38,968 nt of DNA from CAZCVI01 sp964502145 (GTDB taxonomy: Bacteria; Acidobacteriota; Aminicenantia; UBA2199). The stretch covers positions 1 to 38,968 of the forward strand of contig CAZCVI010000071.1 of NCBI GenBank assembly GCA_964502145.1. Direction: 5' to 3'. Shown here one piece after another: positions 24,617 through 32,246 of this stretch (positions are counted from its first letter, which is position 1; each line of letters starts with the position of its first letter). The notes beneath the pieces were generated by a model that had not been told where the DNA came from, searched no databases, and worked only from the letters and a program-made list of their open reading frames with translations. Position numbers and translations under genes: made by a program.

Positions 24617-26045
24617 TGTACACCTCCTCAATAAATTCAATTAAAAACTGCGTGACAAATTTATAATCGACGGTACGTAAATAAGCGGGTCGATTCAGGG
24701 TTGAATCAATACTGGTTGCTCTGGATTCGGCATGGGTGATTTTAATCTCCCCATTATTTTCGATGGTTTCACAATAGAGACTACCGGATAGATTTAACTG
24801 GGGGCTATTATTGGTAAATTTACCGGCACATATCACGGAAGCCTCGACATCTATTTCCTCTGCACTGTTAACCTCTAGGGCGGGGTCATGTAAACCGGCT
24901 TCCATCCCCCATAACTGTTCCAAACCAGTGGCGAGGGTCAAACTGGTTAATTTAATCTCGCCAACATTTAAATGATAGGCTTCGGTTCGTAAATCAGAAC
25001 TGATTATAGTTCGTCCTGATACCAATAACATAATATTAGCATAACCGGAAAATGCGGCGTCCCCTTCCTGGATAACAGACTGAATAGCGCCATTTACCAT
25101 GATCTTCTCGCCGAATACGGCATCTCTGGCAATGATGGGGTTCCAACAAACAAAGTATTTTTCCTTGGGCTTGTAACGGAGGAGATAGGTCTGGGATTTT
25201 ATCACAAAACGGATTTCCTGGATGTGGGGCACACTGGAGGAAGAAATAGTAAAGGTAAGTTGCTCGACATCACCCTGGATAAAAACGGCGCGAACAAAAG
25301 TACCCTCGACAATAAGATAAATCCCCTGGGGGATAGGTTCGTCTAAGAGGGGCAGGCCTAATTTCGCCCGGATATCGCGCCACATTAAAATTTTATTATT
25401 TGGATTGGTGGGAATATTTAAGGCCTCGGCAGCCATGGATACGACATCGACCTGGGCTTCGATGTTTCCTGGCTCTATAGGGGCAGCGCTGTTATCGACA
25501 ATGTGGTTTTCTTCTAGAAAATCCTGGGAGGGAATTCCGGGTTGAGTGGCGAGGAATAAAGGAAAAAAAGTTATGGGAATCTGACCGGAAAGAATATCTA
25601 TAGTGACCTCACTTTTAACTTGATAATGGCTTTGATGACCTCTAAAGGTGCTGGTGGAAAACACATCGAAGGTGGCATAAACCCGCGTTTTTTTATACCC
25701 GGATAAAAGGGTGTCGAAATAACGAAAAGCAGGCACAATCTGGAGGTTATCGGAGGTTACCTGGGGGGGAAAGCGGGAGGCGTTAAAGAACTGGCTTTCG
25801 GGGGCCTGGTAATTCTGCATTTGGGCGGCAAAAACATTGTTTCTAAAGTGGTGTAAGTGATAGATCAAACTCTGCACCATGCTACCGGTCTCAACAATCT
25901 TCTTGGTGCGTGCGCCGATAATCCTGCTGTGGGTAATGGTAAAACTAAGGAGGGTGGCACCGCCAAAAAATATCAAGAGCATAAAAATAACGGCAAGCAG
26001 TATATTCCCGGTCGACTTTTTATTGGATTTTGTTCTTGACTTCAT
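24609..26045 (-). CDS. Minor pilin-like protein, PilX/GspK-type N-terminus
   Basis: A 478-residue protein with a basic N-terminus (MKSRTKSNKKSTG) then a hydrophobic helix NILLAVIFMLLIFFGGATLL. The residue at +5 after the Gly is Ala, not Glu; GspK and some PilX proteins also lack this Glu and cap the pilus tip. The remaining 440 residues are a large periplasmic domain I cannot assign in detail. Position third in a cluster of prepilin genes supports a tip or minor-pilin role. It overlaps the upstream pilin gene by 4 bp and the downstream one by 8 bp, so the genes are translationally coupled. It is longer than typical GspK (about 330) or PilX (about 170), so the domain may be lineage-specific. 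Confidence 0.65.
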   Translation of the reverse strand: MKSRTKSNKKSTGNILLAVIFMLLIFFGGATLLSFTITHSRIIGARTKKIVETGSMVQSLIYHLHHFRNNVFAAQMQNYQAPESQFFNASRFPPQVTSDNLQIVPAFRYFDTLLSGYKKTRVYATFDVFSTSTFRGHQSHYQVKSEVTIDILSGQIPITFFPLFLATQPGIPSQDFLEENHIVDNSAAPIEPGNIEAQVDVVSMAAEALNIPTNPNNKILMWRDIRAKLGLPLLDEPIPQGIYLIVEGTFVRAVFIQGDVEQLTFTISSSSVPHIQEIRFVIKSQTYLLRYKPKEKYFVCWNPIIARDAVFGEKIMVNGAIQSVIQEGDAAFSGYANIMLLVSGRTIISSDLRTEAYHLNVGEIKLTSLTLATGLEQLWGMEAGLHDPALEVNSAEEIDVEASVICAGKFTNNSPQLNLSGSLYCETIENNGEIKITHAESRATSIDSTLNRPAYLRTVDYKFVTQFLIEFIEEVYND

Positions 26046-26749
26046 TGCGCTGTCTCCATCATGTTGGTCATAAAAACATACCCGCGGATCTGTTCGCGGC
26101 GGTTGATTTCAATGCGGTAATACACGGTATTGGATTCGGGGTAATATTGGACAAAAAAATCTGTGACGTCTTCAATTACAGGTTGAAACGTTCCTTTATT
26201 GACTTTACGCTTTAATGAATGGACATTGGGTAATGAATAGAGTTTGTACTCTACTTCAGATAGGGCGATGGCTATAGAGTTGACAGGGTAATTGTACAAC
26301 AAGGTCTCGGTGAGGGTTATGTCATTACCACTGGTTTTTTTTATCTCATTGATCTCATATTGTTTGGTCTGGGGATCGAAGAGTATAATTCTTTTGCCGG
26401 TGCTGAAAAAATCATTCTTGTTGATTGTGACAATGGTGCCACTGTATAAGGCTGGTTTCTTCAGAAGTTCTGTTCCCATGCCATAGACGACCTTAAAGCT
26501 AAGGGAGGTATTTTCAAAGAGGGGGAAGTAGAAAAATTTGGAAGCTTCTTGGAGTCTCATGCCGCATTTGGTGAGATCGGCCCTGAGCATATCCATGGTG
26601 TGAAATATGGACTCCATTTTCTCCTGGTGGGAAATGACTTTCCGGGTGGGGCTCATGGAATCTGAAACGGTTGAAATAACAAGGGATAATATACTGGCAC
26701 TGAGTGCGAGCGCAACAATAAATTCTATAAAACTAAATCCTTTCATCAT
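26042..26749 (-). CDS. Minor pilin-like protein, PilW/GspJ-like
   Basis: A 235-residue prepilin. MMKG is followed by FSFIEFIVALALSASILSL, with the prepilin-peptidase Gly-Phe site and Glu at +5. A globular region of mixed alpha/beta pattern follows, with repeated MD-L-RADL segments typical of PilW/GspJ (helix, then strand-rich domain). The ATG at 26749 is preferred because GGAG lies 6 bp before it; a longer reading starts at 26761. It overlaps the next gene by 4 bp. It is the second of four minor pilin genes, in the order V/I-like, W/J-like, X/K-like, H/FimT-like. Confidence 0.75.
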   Translation of the reverse strand: MMKGFSFIEFIVALALSASILSLVISTVSDSMSPTRKVISHQEKMESIFHTMDMLRADLTKCGMRLQEASKFFYFPLFENTSLSFKVVYGMGTELLKKPALYSGTIVTINKNDFFSTGKRIILFDPQTKQYEINEIKKTSGNDITLTETLLYNYPVNSIAIALSEVEYKLYSLPNVHSLKRKVNKGTFQPVIEDVTDFFVQYYPESNTVYYRIEINRREQIRGYVFMTNMMETAQ

Positions 26750-26763
26750 GTGGTACTCCATTT

Positions 26764-27165
26764 CTATTGATTATTTTTACTTCTATTGGTGATATATTGC
26801 GATTTATAAAACTGGGTACGGGCTTTGATATATCTTTCGGCATGGGCGAAGGTTAAGCGGGCTATTTTTAAACCGGGGCCGATACGCTGCACTTCCAATT
26901 CTATTTTAAAGGGGGTGATGGTTTTAATGGTGGCGCCTTCAAGCCAATCGGTGGAATCAAAGGGCTTTCCCTGCATACAATCTTTATAGGCTTCCATCTG
27001 TTGCAATAAATAAAAGCCGGCCCTGGTTTTTCTGTAAGCTTCGATGGCGGCAGCGGTGATACGCGTCATGATTAACAATGCTAAAAAAACAAGCAGCAAG
27101 GAAACGATGGCTTCAATAATGGTAAACCCCTGAGTAGCACACGGGGGTGTTTTCTCTTTTTTCAT
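26764..27165 (-). CDS. Minor pilin-like protein, PilV/GspI-like
   Basis: A 133-residue prepilin. A basic leader (MKKEKTPPCATQG) precedes FTIIEAIVSLLLVFLALLI, with Glu at +5. The short globular part has a helix-rich start (AAIEAYRKTRAGFYLLQQM) as in PilV and GspI. The ATG at 27165 follows AGGAG by 10 bp; earlier in-frame starts up to 27243 add a basic stretch that is not typical. This is the first gene of the pilin operon. No prepilin peptidase, assembly ATPase or secretin gene is in the window, so the machinery must be encoded elsewhere. Confidence 0.75.
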   Translation of the reverse strand: MKKEKTPPCATQGFTIIEAIVSLLLVFLALLIMTRITAAAIEAYRKTRAGFYLLQQMEAYKDCMQGKPFDSTDWLEGATIKTITPFKIELEVQRIGPGLKIARLTFAHAERYIKARTQFYKSQYITNRSKNNQ

Positions 27166-27377
27166 GATCCTGTTTCTCCTTATCATATTTACGATCATAT
27201 TTATTCTTTTTCTGACGCCCGTTTTCTTCCGGGGGTCATCCATTCACGTTATCAATTTTACTGCCAATGATAGAGTGGGAGGTGAAGGGAGCTTGAAAAG
27301 GACTGCTTAACGGCAACAAATCAGAGTAATGAAGGGATTGCATATATTTTTTTGCCTGGGGTGGAAAACCTCTCTTT
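27166..27377. other. Intergenic gap between pilin operon and comEA-like gene (part)
   Basis: Between the divergent pilin operon and the comEA-like gene lies about 390 bp. Apart from the inverted repeat at 27378-27425 I see no gene or terminator here. Confidence 0.35.
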
Positions 27378-27425
27378 GTAAACAATAGTTGACTGTTAAA
27401 ACGGCGACAGTAAACTATTGTTTAC
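27378..27425. promoter_or_regulatory. 18-bp inverted repeat between pilin and comEA-like genes
   Basis: GTAAACAATAGTTGACTG (27378-27395) and CAGTAAACTATTGTTTAC (27408-27425) pair with one mismatch around a 12-base loop. There is no T-tract, so it is not a normal terminator. Its position between two divergent competence-related units and its symmetry suggest an operator or a short mobile-element remnant. Its left arm shares AATAGTTGAC with the suf operator. Confidence 0.55.
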
Positions 27426-27555
27426 TGTGAGGGTGAATTTGATTTGCGGGGAAATAAGCTGGATATCTATTTATATTCTATTTAACGAGATGTTATTTTC
27501 ACTATACCCACGACTTGGCAAGAAAAATGATAAGGGATAGTCAGGAGGATTTAAA

Positions 27556-27870
27556 ATGAAAAGTATGAAAAATTTAGTTTCTATGTTAATGGTTTTATGT
27601 ATGGTCGTGGTATGTGCGGCACATGGTTTGGCTTTGGAGAAACCAGGGTCGGCAGCACCGGAAAAAGCAGCGAAGTCGAATTTGGTCAACATCAATACGG
27701 GTAGTGTTGATGAGCTGATGAAGTTACCACGGATCGGTGAAAAAATGGCGCGACGTATCATGGAATACCGGCAGCAAAATGGTAAATTCAAAAGACCACA
27801 GGATTTGATGAATGTAAAAGGCATTGGTGAAAAAACGTTCAAAGGCATGGAAAATATGGTGACGATATAG
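27556..27870 (+). CDS. comEA: ComEA-like helix-hairpin-helix DNA-binding protein
   Basis: A 104-residue exported protein. Residues 1-26 form a signal peptide (cleavage near Ala-Leu-Ala or similar). The mature protein is a ComEA-type double helix-hairpin-helix domain: NINTGSVDELMKLPRIGEKMARRIMEYR followed by a second hairpin, DLMNVKGIGEKTFKGMENM. Such proteins bind incoming double-stranded DNA in the periplasm during natural transformation. AGGAGG lies 6 bp before the ATG at 27556. It sits next to minor pilins, the other arm of DNA uptake, and CinA is 7 kb away. HHH domains of this kind also occur in other small secreted proteins, so the competence role is likely but not proven. Confidence 0.82.
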   Translation: MKSMKNLVSMLMVLCMVVVCAAHGLALEKPGSAAPEKAAKSNLVNINTGSVDELMKLPRIGEKMARRIMEYRQQNGKFKRPQDLMNVKGIGEKTFKGMENMVTI

Positions 27871-27929
27871 CGAAAAGAACATGATATCGTTATCTTAGGA
27901 TGTAATGAGACCATAAATTTAAAAAAGAC

Positions 27930-28065
27930 GGCTACGGATCGGTTCCCCAAAAAAGGAACAAGAAATGTGTCCTGAAAAGAAATTGTTCGCAAGGGTCGAG
28001 CGATGGCAGGACAGGATGCATTTTTCGAGGTTCTTTTGTTCAATAGAAGGAACCGGTACGTAGCC
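27930..28065. ncRNA. 136-bp inverted-repeat element or structured RNA
   Basis: Ends are 17-bp inverted repeats with two mismatches: GGCTACGGATCGGTTCC (27930-27946) and GGAACCGGTACGTAGCC (28049-28065). Inside are TGTCCTG (27968-27974) with CAGGACA (28007-28013), and GAACAA (27956-27961) with TTGTTC (27983-27988); these two pairs interlock like a pseudoknot. There is also a hairpin of GTTCC with GGAAC near 27942-27959. It could be a structured RNA or a miniature transposable element. It lies between comEA-like and DUF6429 genes. I do not recognise any known RNA family. Confidence 0.35.
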
Positions 28066-28093
28066 AATTATTCAAGTATTTAAAGGAGGTACT

Positions 28094-28333
28094 ATGGATA
28101 TTATTGACGAACTTCAATTGCTTTTGATATATCTGGTGGGATGGGAAGAGGACTCACATAAGGAGCCGGGCGGGAAGATATTTAAATCTTGGAAGGGATA
28201 TTCGTTTGAAATTCTGGATAAACTGGAAGAGAGCGGGTTTATCATCCATACTGGAAGTACGAAGTTGTTGATACTGACAGATGCGGGAAAGCGCAGAGCG
28301 CAACAAATCGGAAATAAATTGGCGCATCTGTAG
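28094..28333 (+). CDS. DUF6429 family protein
   Basis: A 79-residue protein matching the DUF6429 pattern: an acidic N-terminal helix (DIIDELQLLLIYLVGWEED), the central WKGYSFEILDKLEESG segment, and a basic C-terminus (KLLILTDAGKRRAQQ). The fold looks like a small winged helix. No function is known to me. A strong AAAGGAGG ribosome site precedes the ATG. A palindrome CTGTAGG-A-CCTACAG (28328-28342) overlaps the stop codon and may be a weak terminator facing the convergent suf operon. No operon partner is evident. Confidence 0.8.
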   Translation: MDIIDELQLLLIYLVGWEEDSHKEPGGKIFKSWKGYSFEILDKLEESGFIIHTGSTKLLILTDAGKRRAQQIGNKLAHL

Positions 28334-28372
28334 GACCTACAGGTTGGGCGCTGCTAATTTTTACGGGTAATA

Positions 28373-28822
28373 TTATTCTGTGATCACTGCTTCTTTTCCA
28401 TCCAGGGCGGATTTCATGGTATGCCAGACGAGGGTGGCACATTTGATGCGGGTAGGAAATGCTTTGACACCCTGGAGGGCTAAAATTTTACAGGTTTTAC
28501 CGGGCAAATCCTCGGGCTGCATATCCTCGGTAAGCATGCGGTGGAAATTAGTGAATAACTGTTCGGCTTCTTGAACGGATGCTCCTTTGAGACAGGAGGT
28601 CATCAATGAAGCGGAAGATTTGGATATGGCGCAACCGGCGCCCTGGAAACCGACATCGACAATCTTGCCATCTTCAACCTGTAACTGAAGGGTATAGTGA
28701 TCACCACACAGGGGATTGTAACCCTCGGCCTTGTGGGTGGCATGGGCGATTTCCCCAAAATTGCGGGGATGCTTGTTGTGATCGAGAATGACTTCTTGGT
28801 AGAGTGCTTTGAGATCAGACAT
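28373..28822 (-). CDS. sufU: SufU-type Fe-S scaffold/sulfur transfer protein
   Basis: SufU accepts sulfur from SufS and delivers it to the SufBCD scaffold. The 149-residue product has the three cysteine positions of the NifU/SufU fold: PLCGDHYTL (Cys near 39 with Asp after Gly), GAGCAISKSSAS and RIKCATLVW. The insertion after the second cysteine (CLKGASVQEAEQL) marks SufU rather than IscU. Its ATG overlaps the sufS stop by one base (TAATG), so it is translated with sufS. No sufE is present, which fits SufU serving SufS. The gene is last in the operon. Confidence 0.93.
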   Translation of the reverse strand: MSDLKALYQEVILDHNKHPRNFGEIAHATHKAEGYNPLCGDHYTLQLQVEDGKIVDVGFQGAGCAISKSSASLMTSCLKGASVQEAEQLFTNFHRMLTEDMQPEDLPGKTCKILALQGVKAFPTRIKCATLVWHTMKSALDGKEAVITE

Positions 28823-30078
28823 TAGGCGAATACCTCTTGTATTTTTTTTAGTCCGCTGATCAAACGATCAACGTCTTGAGTTGTGTTATAAATACCAAAA
28901 GAAGCACGGGCGGTAGCAGGAATAGCGAAAAAATCCATGATGGGCTGGGCGCAATGATGCCCGGTGCGAATGGCGACACCTTCCTGATCCAGGATAGTTC
29001 CAATATCATGGGGATGGATATCGCCTAAAAGAAATGAAATGACAGCGGCTTTATGTTTGGCTGTACCATAGATACGGATATCTTCGAACTGAGCGAGGCT
29101 GGCGGAGGCATAGGCCAATAATTTTTTCTCATGAGCGGCGATCCGGTCCAAACCAATGGCGCTAAGATAATCGGCAGCGGTAGCAAGGCCAGCGACTCCG
29201 GCAATGTGTGGAGTACCGGCTTCAAATTTGTATGGGAGGGTGTTGTAGGTGGTCTTGGCAAAAGAAACGGAAAGAATCATGTCGCCACCGCCCTGATATG
29301 GAGGCATGGCGTCCAATAAATCGGCGCGACCATACAATACGCCGATTCCAGTGGGTCCATACATCTTATGTCCGGAAAAAACAAAAAAGTCACAGCCAAG
29401 AGCCTGTACATCAATGGGCATATGAGGCACGGATTGAGCACCATCCACAAGCACGGGTATATTCTGGCGATGGGCTTCGGTTATAATGAGCTCAATAGGA
29501 TTGATGGTGCCGAGGGCATTGGACACATGTCCGACTGCAACCAACCGGGTTCTATCGTTCATAAGATGGGTGAGTTGCTGCACATCTAACTCACCCTCTG
29601 AGGTCATGGGGATAACACGCAATTGGGCCCCGGTTTCCTCACACATGATTTGCCAGGGCACGATGTTGGAGTGATGTTCGAGGGCGGAAACAAGAATCTG
29701 GTCTCCGGCTTTGACATATTTACGCCCGAAACTGTGGGCGACGAGATTAATGGCCTCGGTAGCGCCGCGCACAAAAATAATCTCTTTTGTTTCTGCGGCA
29801 TTGATGAAGCGACGGATGGTTTCCCTACCGTTTTCATAGGCATCGGTGGCACGTTGGCTGAGGGTGTGAACGCCACGGTGAACATTGGCATTTTCGAGTT
29901 CATAGTAGGTCTGTAAGCGCTCTATCACAGCGCGGGGCTTCTGGGTGGAAGCGGCGTTATCGAGATATACGAGGGGGTGGCCATTGATTTGCTGGTGCAA
30001 GATGGGGAAATCGGCCTTGATTTTTTCAGGGTCGAGTGCTGGTGTTTGGATAAGAGTATTTTCGGGTGTGTCTTTCAT
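28822..30078 (-). CDS. sufS: Cysteine desulfurase SufS
   Basis: A pyridoxal-phosphate enzyme that removes sulfur from cysteine for Fe-S cluster assembly. The 418-residue product has LVYLDNAASTQKP near 40, the PLP lysine in FSGHKMYGPTGIG near 225, and the catalytic cysteine in RTGHHCAQP near 365. I chose the ATG at 30078, which follows GAGAG by 6 bp. An in-frame ATG at 30099 lies inside the end of sufD and would add seven residues. It lies 2 bp after the sufD stop and is followed by sufU with a one-base overlap. Confidence 0.97.
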   Translation of the reverse strand: MKDTPENTLIQTPALDPEKIKADFPILHQQINGHPLVYLDNAASTQKPRAVIERLQTYYELENANVHRGVHTLSQRATDAYENGRETIRRFINAAETKEIIFVRGATEAINLVAHSFGRKYVKAGDQILVSALEHHSNIVPWQIMCEETGAQLRVIPMTSEGELDVQQLTHLMNDRTRLVAVGHVSNALGTINPIELIITEAHRQNIPVLVDGAQSVPHMPIDVQALGCDFFVFSGHKMYGPTGIGVLYGRADLLDAMPPYQGGGDMILSVSFAKTTYNTLPYKFEAGTPHIAGVAGLATAADYLSAIGLDRIAAHEKKLLAYASASLAQFEDIRIYGTAKHKAAVISFLLGDIHPHDIGTILDQEGVAIRTGHHCAQPIMDFFAIPATARASFGIYNTTQDVDRLISGLKKIQEVFA

Positions 30079-30080
30079 GG

Positions 30081-31427
30081 TTACTCTCTCTTGCTCCATT
30101 CTTCCAATTGATCGGCAATCAGAGTTTCTATAGCATTGCGCAGGGTAGGAATTTTAATGAGGTCACTGACCTGCTTTCCGAAAGCGAGGGTCAACATTTT
30201 ACGGGCATCTTTGGCGGAGATACCACGGGAACGGAGATAGTACAGGGAATCGGTATCGAGTCTCCCAACGGTGGCGCCATGACTGCACTTGACATCTTCG
30301 GCAAAGATTTCGAGCTGGGGTTTGGCATCCATGCGTGCCTGATTGGAAAGCATGAGTGTTCGATTGGTCTGGCGGGAATCGGTTTTTTGCGCCTCGGCCT
30401 CAACATATATCTTGCCATTAAAGACTCCACAGGCCAAATCATCAAGAATGCCGTGATATAATTGGTTGCTATGGCAATGGGGGTGGCTGTGATGGATGAG
30501 GGTGTGATTGTCGACGTGCTGGTTGTGGCGCACCATAACGAGTCCATTAAAACTACATTCTGAATGTGGGGCCTGGAGGTAGGAATTAATATTATTACGG
30601 GTTAACTGGCTGCCAAAGGAAAAAGAGTGGGAGGCAAAATGACTGTTTTGCTCTTGGCGCACGGAAATGGTAGCGACATGAAAGGCGTTCTGGCTTTCGC
30701 GTTGTAACTTGTAGTGTTCGAGGGAAGCGTCCTGATCAAGAAATATCTCGGTAACAGGATTATTGAGGTACACAATATCTGCTGTTCCGATATAATCTTC
30801 GATAATGGAAGCGGAAGCGCCAGCCTCTACAATAATGAGGTTCCTGGGGTGACTTGCAATGGGGGGGGTATTATTGGTCTCACTCTTATTTTCAATATTA
30901 AAATAGACGATATGAATGGGGTGGGCGAGGTGAACATTAGCGGGAATATAAACAAACGCGCCATCTTCAATAAACGCGTTATTGAGTGCTACAAAAGGGT
31001 TGTCCTCGGGCATGGCATAATTGGCAAGATGCTTTTCGAGGAGGGGCGAATTCTGGCTTAGAGCTTCGCCAAGGCTGCCGATGATCACACGGGGGGGAAG
31101 GGTGGGAATCTGTGCAAGAGTGGGTACATAAAACCCGTTTACAAATACAAGGCGCAAGGGGGAAAGAGGTAAAGCAGTTAACTGGTCGTGCCACTGGTGG
31201 GTTAATGGTCGAGGAGTTATAAAAGGATGTTCTGCAATAGGGGAGACATCGGTATATTTCCATTCTTCGAGGTTGCGACGGGGGAGTCCGAGTTGTTCGA
31301 AGAGGAGGCGACCCTCTTGGCGAAGCGTTTGCAGCCAAAAAGGGCTTTCCTGCCATCGTTCTTTTTTCACAGCAGCAATGGAATCAAGCAAATAAAGCGG
31401 GGGTTGTGTTTGGGTATGTTCAAACAT
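30081..31427 (-). CDS. sufD: Fe-S assembly protein SufD
   Basis: SufD is part of the SufBC2D scaffold complex that builds Fe-S clusters. The 448-residue product shows the SufB/SufD beta-helix family pattern (VEAGASASIIEDY, HVDNHTLIHH, and the ending SCHGATVGRLDTDSLYYL-type segment) and the C-terminal LRSRGISAKDARKMLTLAF. AAAGGAG precedes the ATG. It lies between sufC and sufS, the usual order. Confidence 0.95.
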   Translation of the reverse strand: MFEHTQTQPPLYLLDSIAAVKKERWQESPFWLQTLRQEGRLLFEQLGLPRRNLEEWKYTDVSPIAEHPFITPRPLTHQWHDQLTALPLSPLRLVFVNGFYVPTLAQIPTLPPRVIIGSLGEALSQNSPLLEKHLANYAMPEDNPFVALNNAFIEDGAFVYIPANVHLAHPIHIVYFNIENKSETNNTPPIASHPRNLIIVEAGASASIIEDYIGTADIVYLNNPVTEIFLDQDASLEHYKLQRESQNAFHVATISVRQEQNSHFASHSFSFGSQLTRNNINSYLQAPHSECSFNGLVMVRHNQHVDNHTLIHHSHPHCHSNQLYHGILDDLACGVFNGKIYVEAEAQKTDSRQTNRTLMLSNQARMDAKPQLEIFAEDVKCSHGATVGRLDTDSLYYLRSRGISAKDARKMLTLAFGKQVSDLIKIPTLRNAIETLIADQLEEWSKRE

Positions 31428-31460
31428 GGTTGTTCTCCTTTATCTGGCACGGGTGAACGG

Positions 31461-32222
31461 TTATTGGCCGTTTCCCGGTGTCAATTCTTTGAGCCAATCA
31501 TAACCGCGTTCTTCCAATTCCATGGCGAGTTCTTTCTGCCCGGATTTGACAATCCGGCCATTGGATAAAACGTGGACAAAATCGGGTTGAATGTAATCGA
31601 GTAATCTCTGGTAATGGGTGATGACGATGATGGCTTTATCAGGAGAGCGGAATTTGTTCACACCGGCGGCGACGATTCTTAAGGCATCTATATCCAGGCC
31701 GGAATCGGTTTCATCGAGTATAGCGAGATCTGGGTTTAAGAGAGTCATTTGCAAGATTTCATTGCGTTTCTTCTCACCGCCGGAAAAACCCTCGTTCACG
31801 GAACGGTCGAGCATATCTGGGGACATTTCAATATCTTTCATGTGTTCTTTGATCATTTCAAGAAAATCAAAGGCGTCGATCTCTTCGAGACCTTTGTATT
31901 TACGGATGGCATTGAGGGCGGTGCGCATGAAGTAGGAATTATTGACGCCGGGAATCTCCACGGGGTATTGAAAGGCGGTGAATATGCCTTCTCTGGCGCG
32001 AATTTCGGGGGCGAGTTCGAGCAGGTTCTTGCCTTTGTACAAAACTTCCCCGGCGGTAACGAGGTATCCTTCGCGTCCAGAAATAACCTGGGTGAGAGTG
32101 CTTTTCCCTGAACCGTTGGGGCCCATTATGGCGTGTACTTCACCGGCTTTTACGGAGAGGTTGATACCTTTGAGAATGTGTTTACCATCTATTTCTGTGT
32201 GTAAATTTTTTATTTCTAACAT
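31461..32222 (-). CDS. sufC: Fe-S assembly ATPase SufC
   Basis: The ABC-type ATPase of the SufBCD complex; it drives conformational change of the scaffold rather than membrane transport. The 253-residue product has Walker A GPNGSGKST (residues 35-43), signature FSGGEKKRNE near 145, and Walker B LAILDETDSGLD near 165-176. GGAGG precedes the ATG. It sits between sufB and sufD with 24 and 33 bp gaps. Confidence 0.97.
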   Translation of the reverse strand: MLEIKNLHTEIDGKHILKGINLSVKAGEVHAIMGPNGSGKSTLTQVISGREGYLVTAGEVLYKGKNLLELAPEIRAREGIFTAFQYPVEIPGVNNSYFMRTALNAIRKYKGLEEIDAFDFLEMIKEHMKDIEMSPDMLDRSVNEGFSGGEKKRNEILQMTLLNPDLAILDETDSGLDIDALRIVAAGVNKFRSPDKAIIVITHYQRLLDYIQPDFVHVLSNGRIVKSGQKELAMELEERGYDWLKELTPGNGQ

Positions 32223-32246
32223 GTTTTTCCTCCAATTAAGATTATA

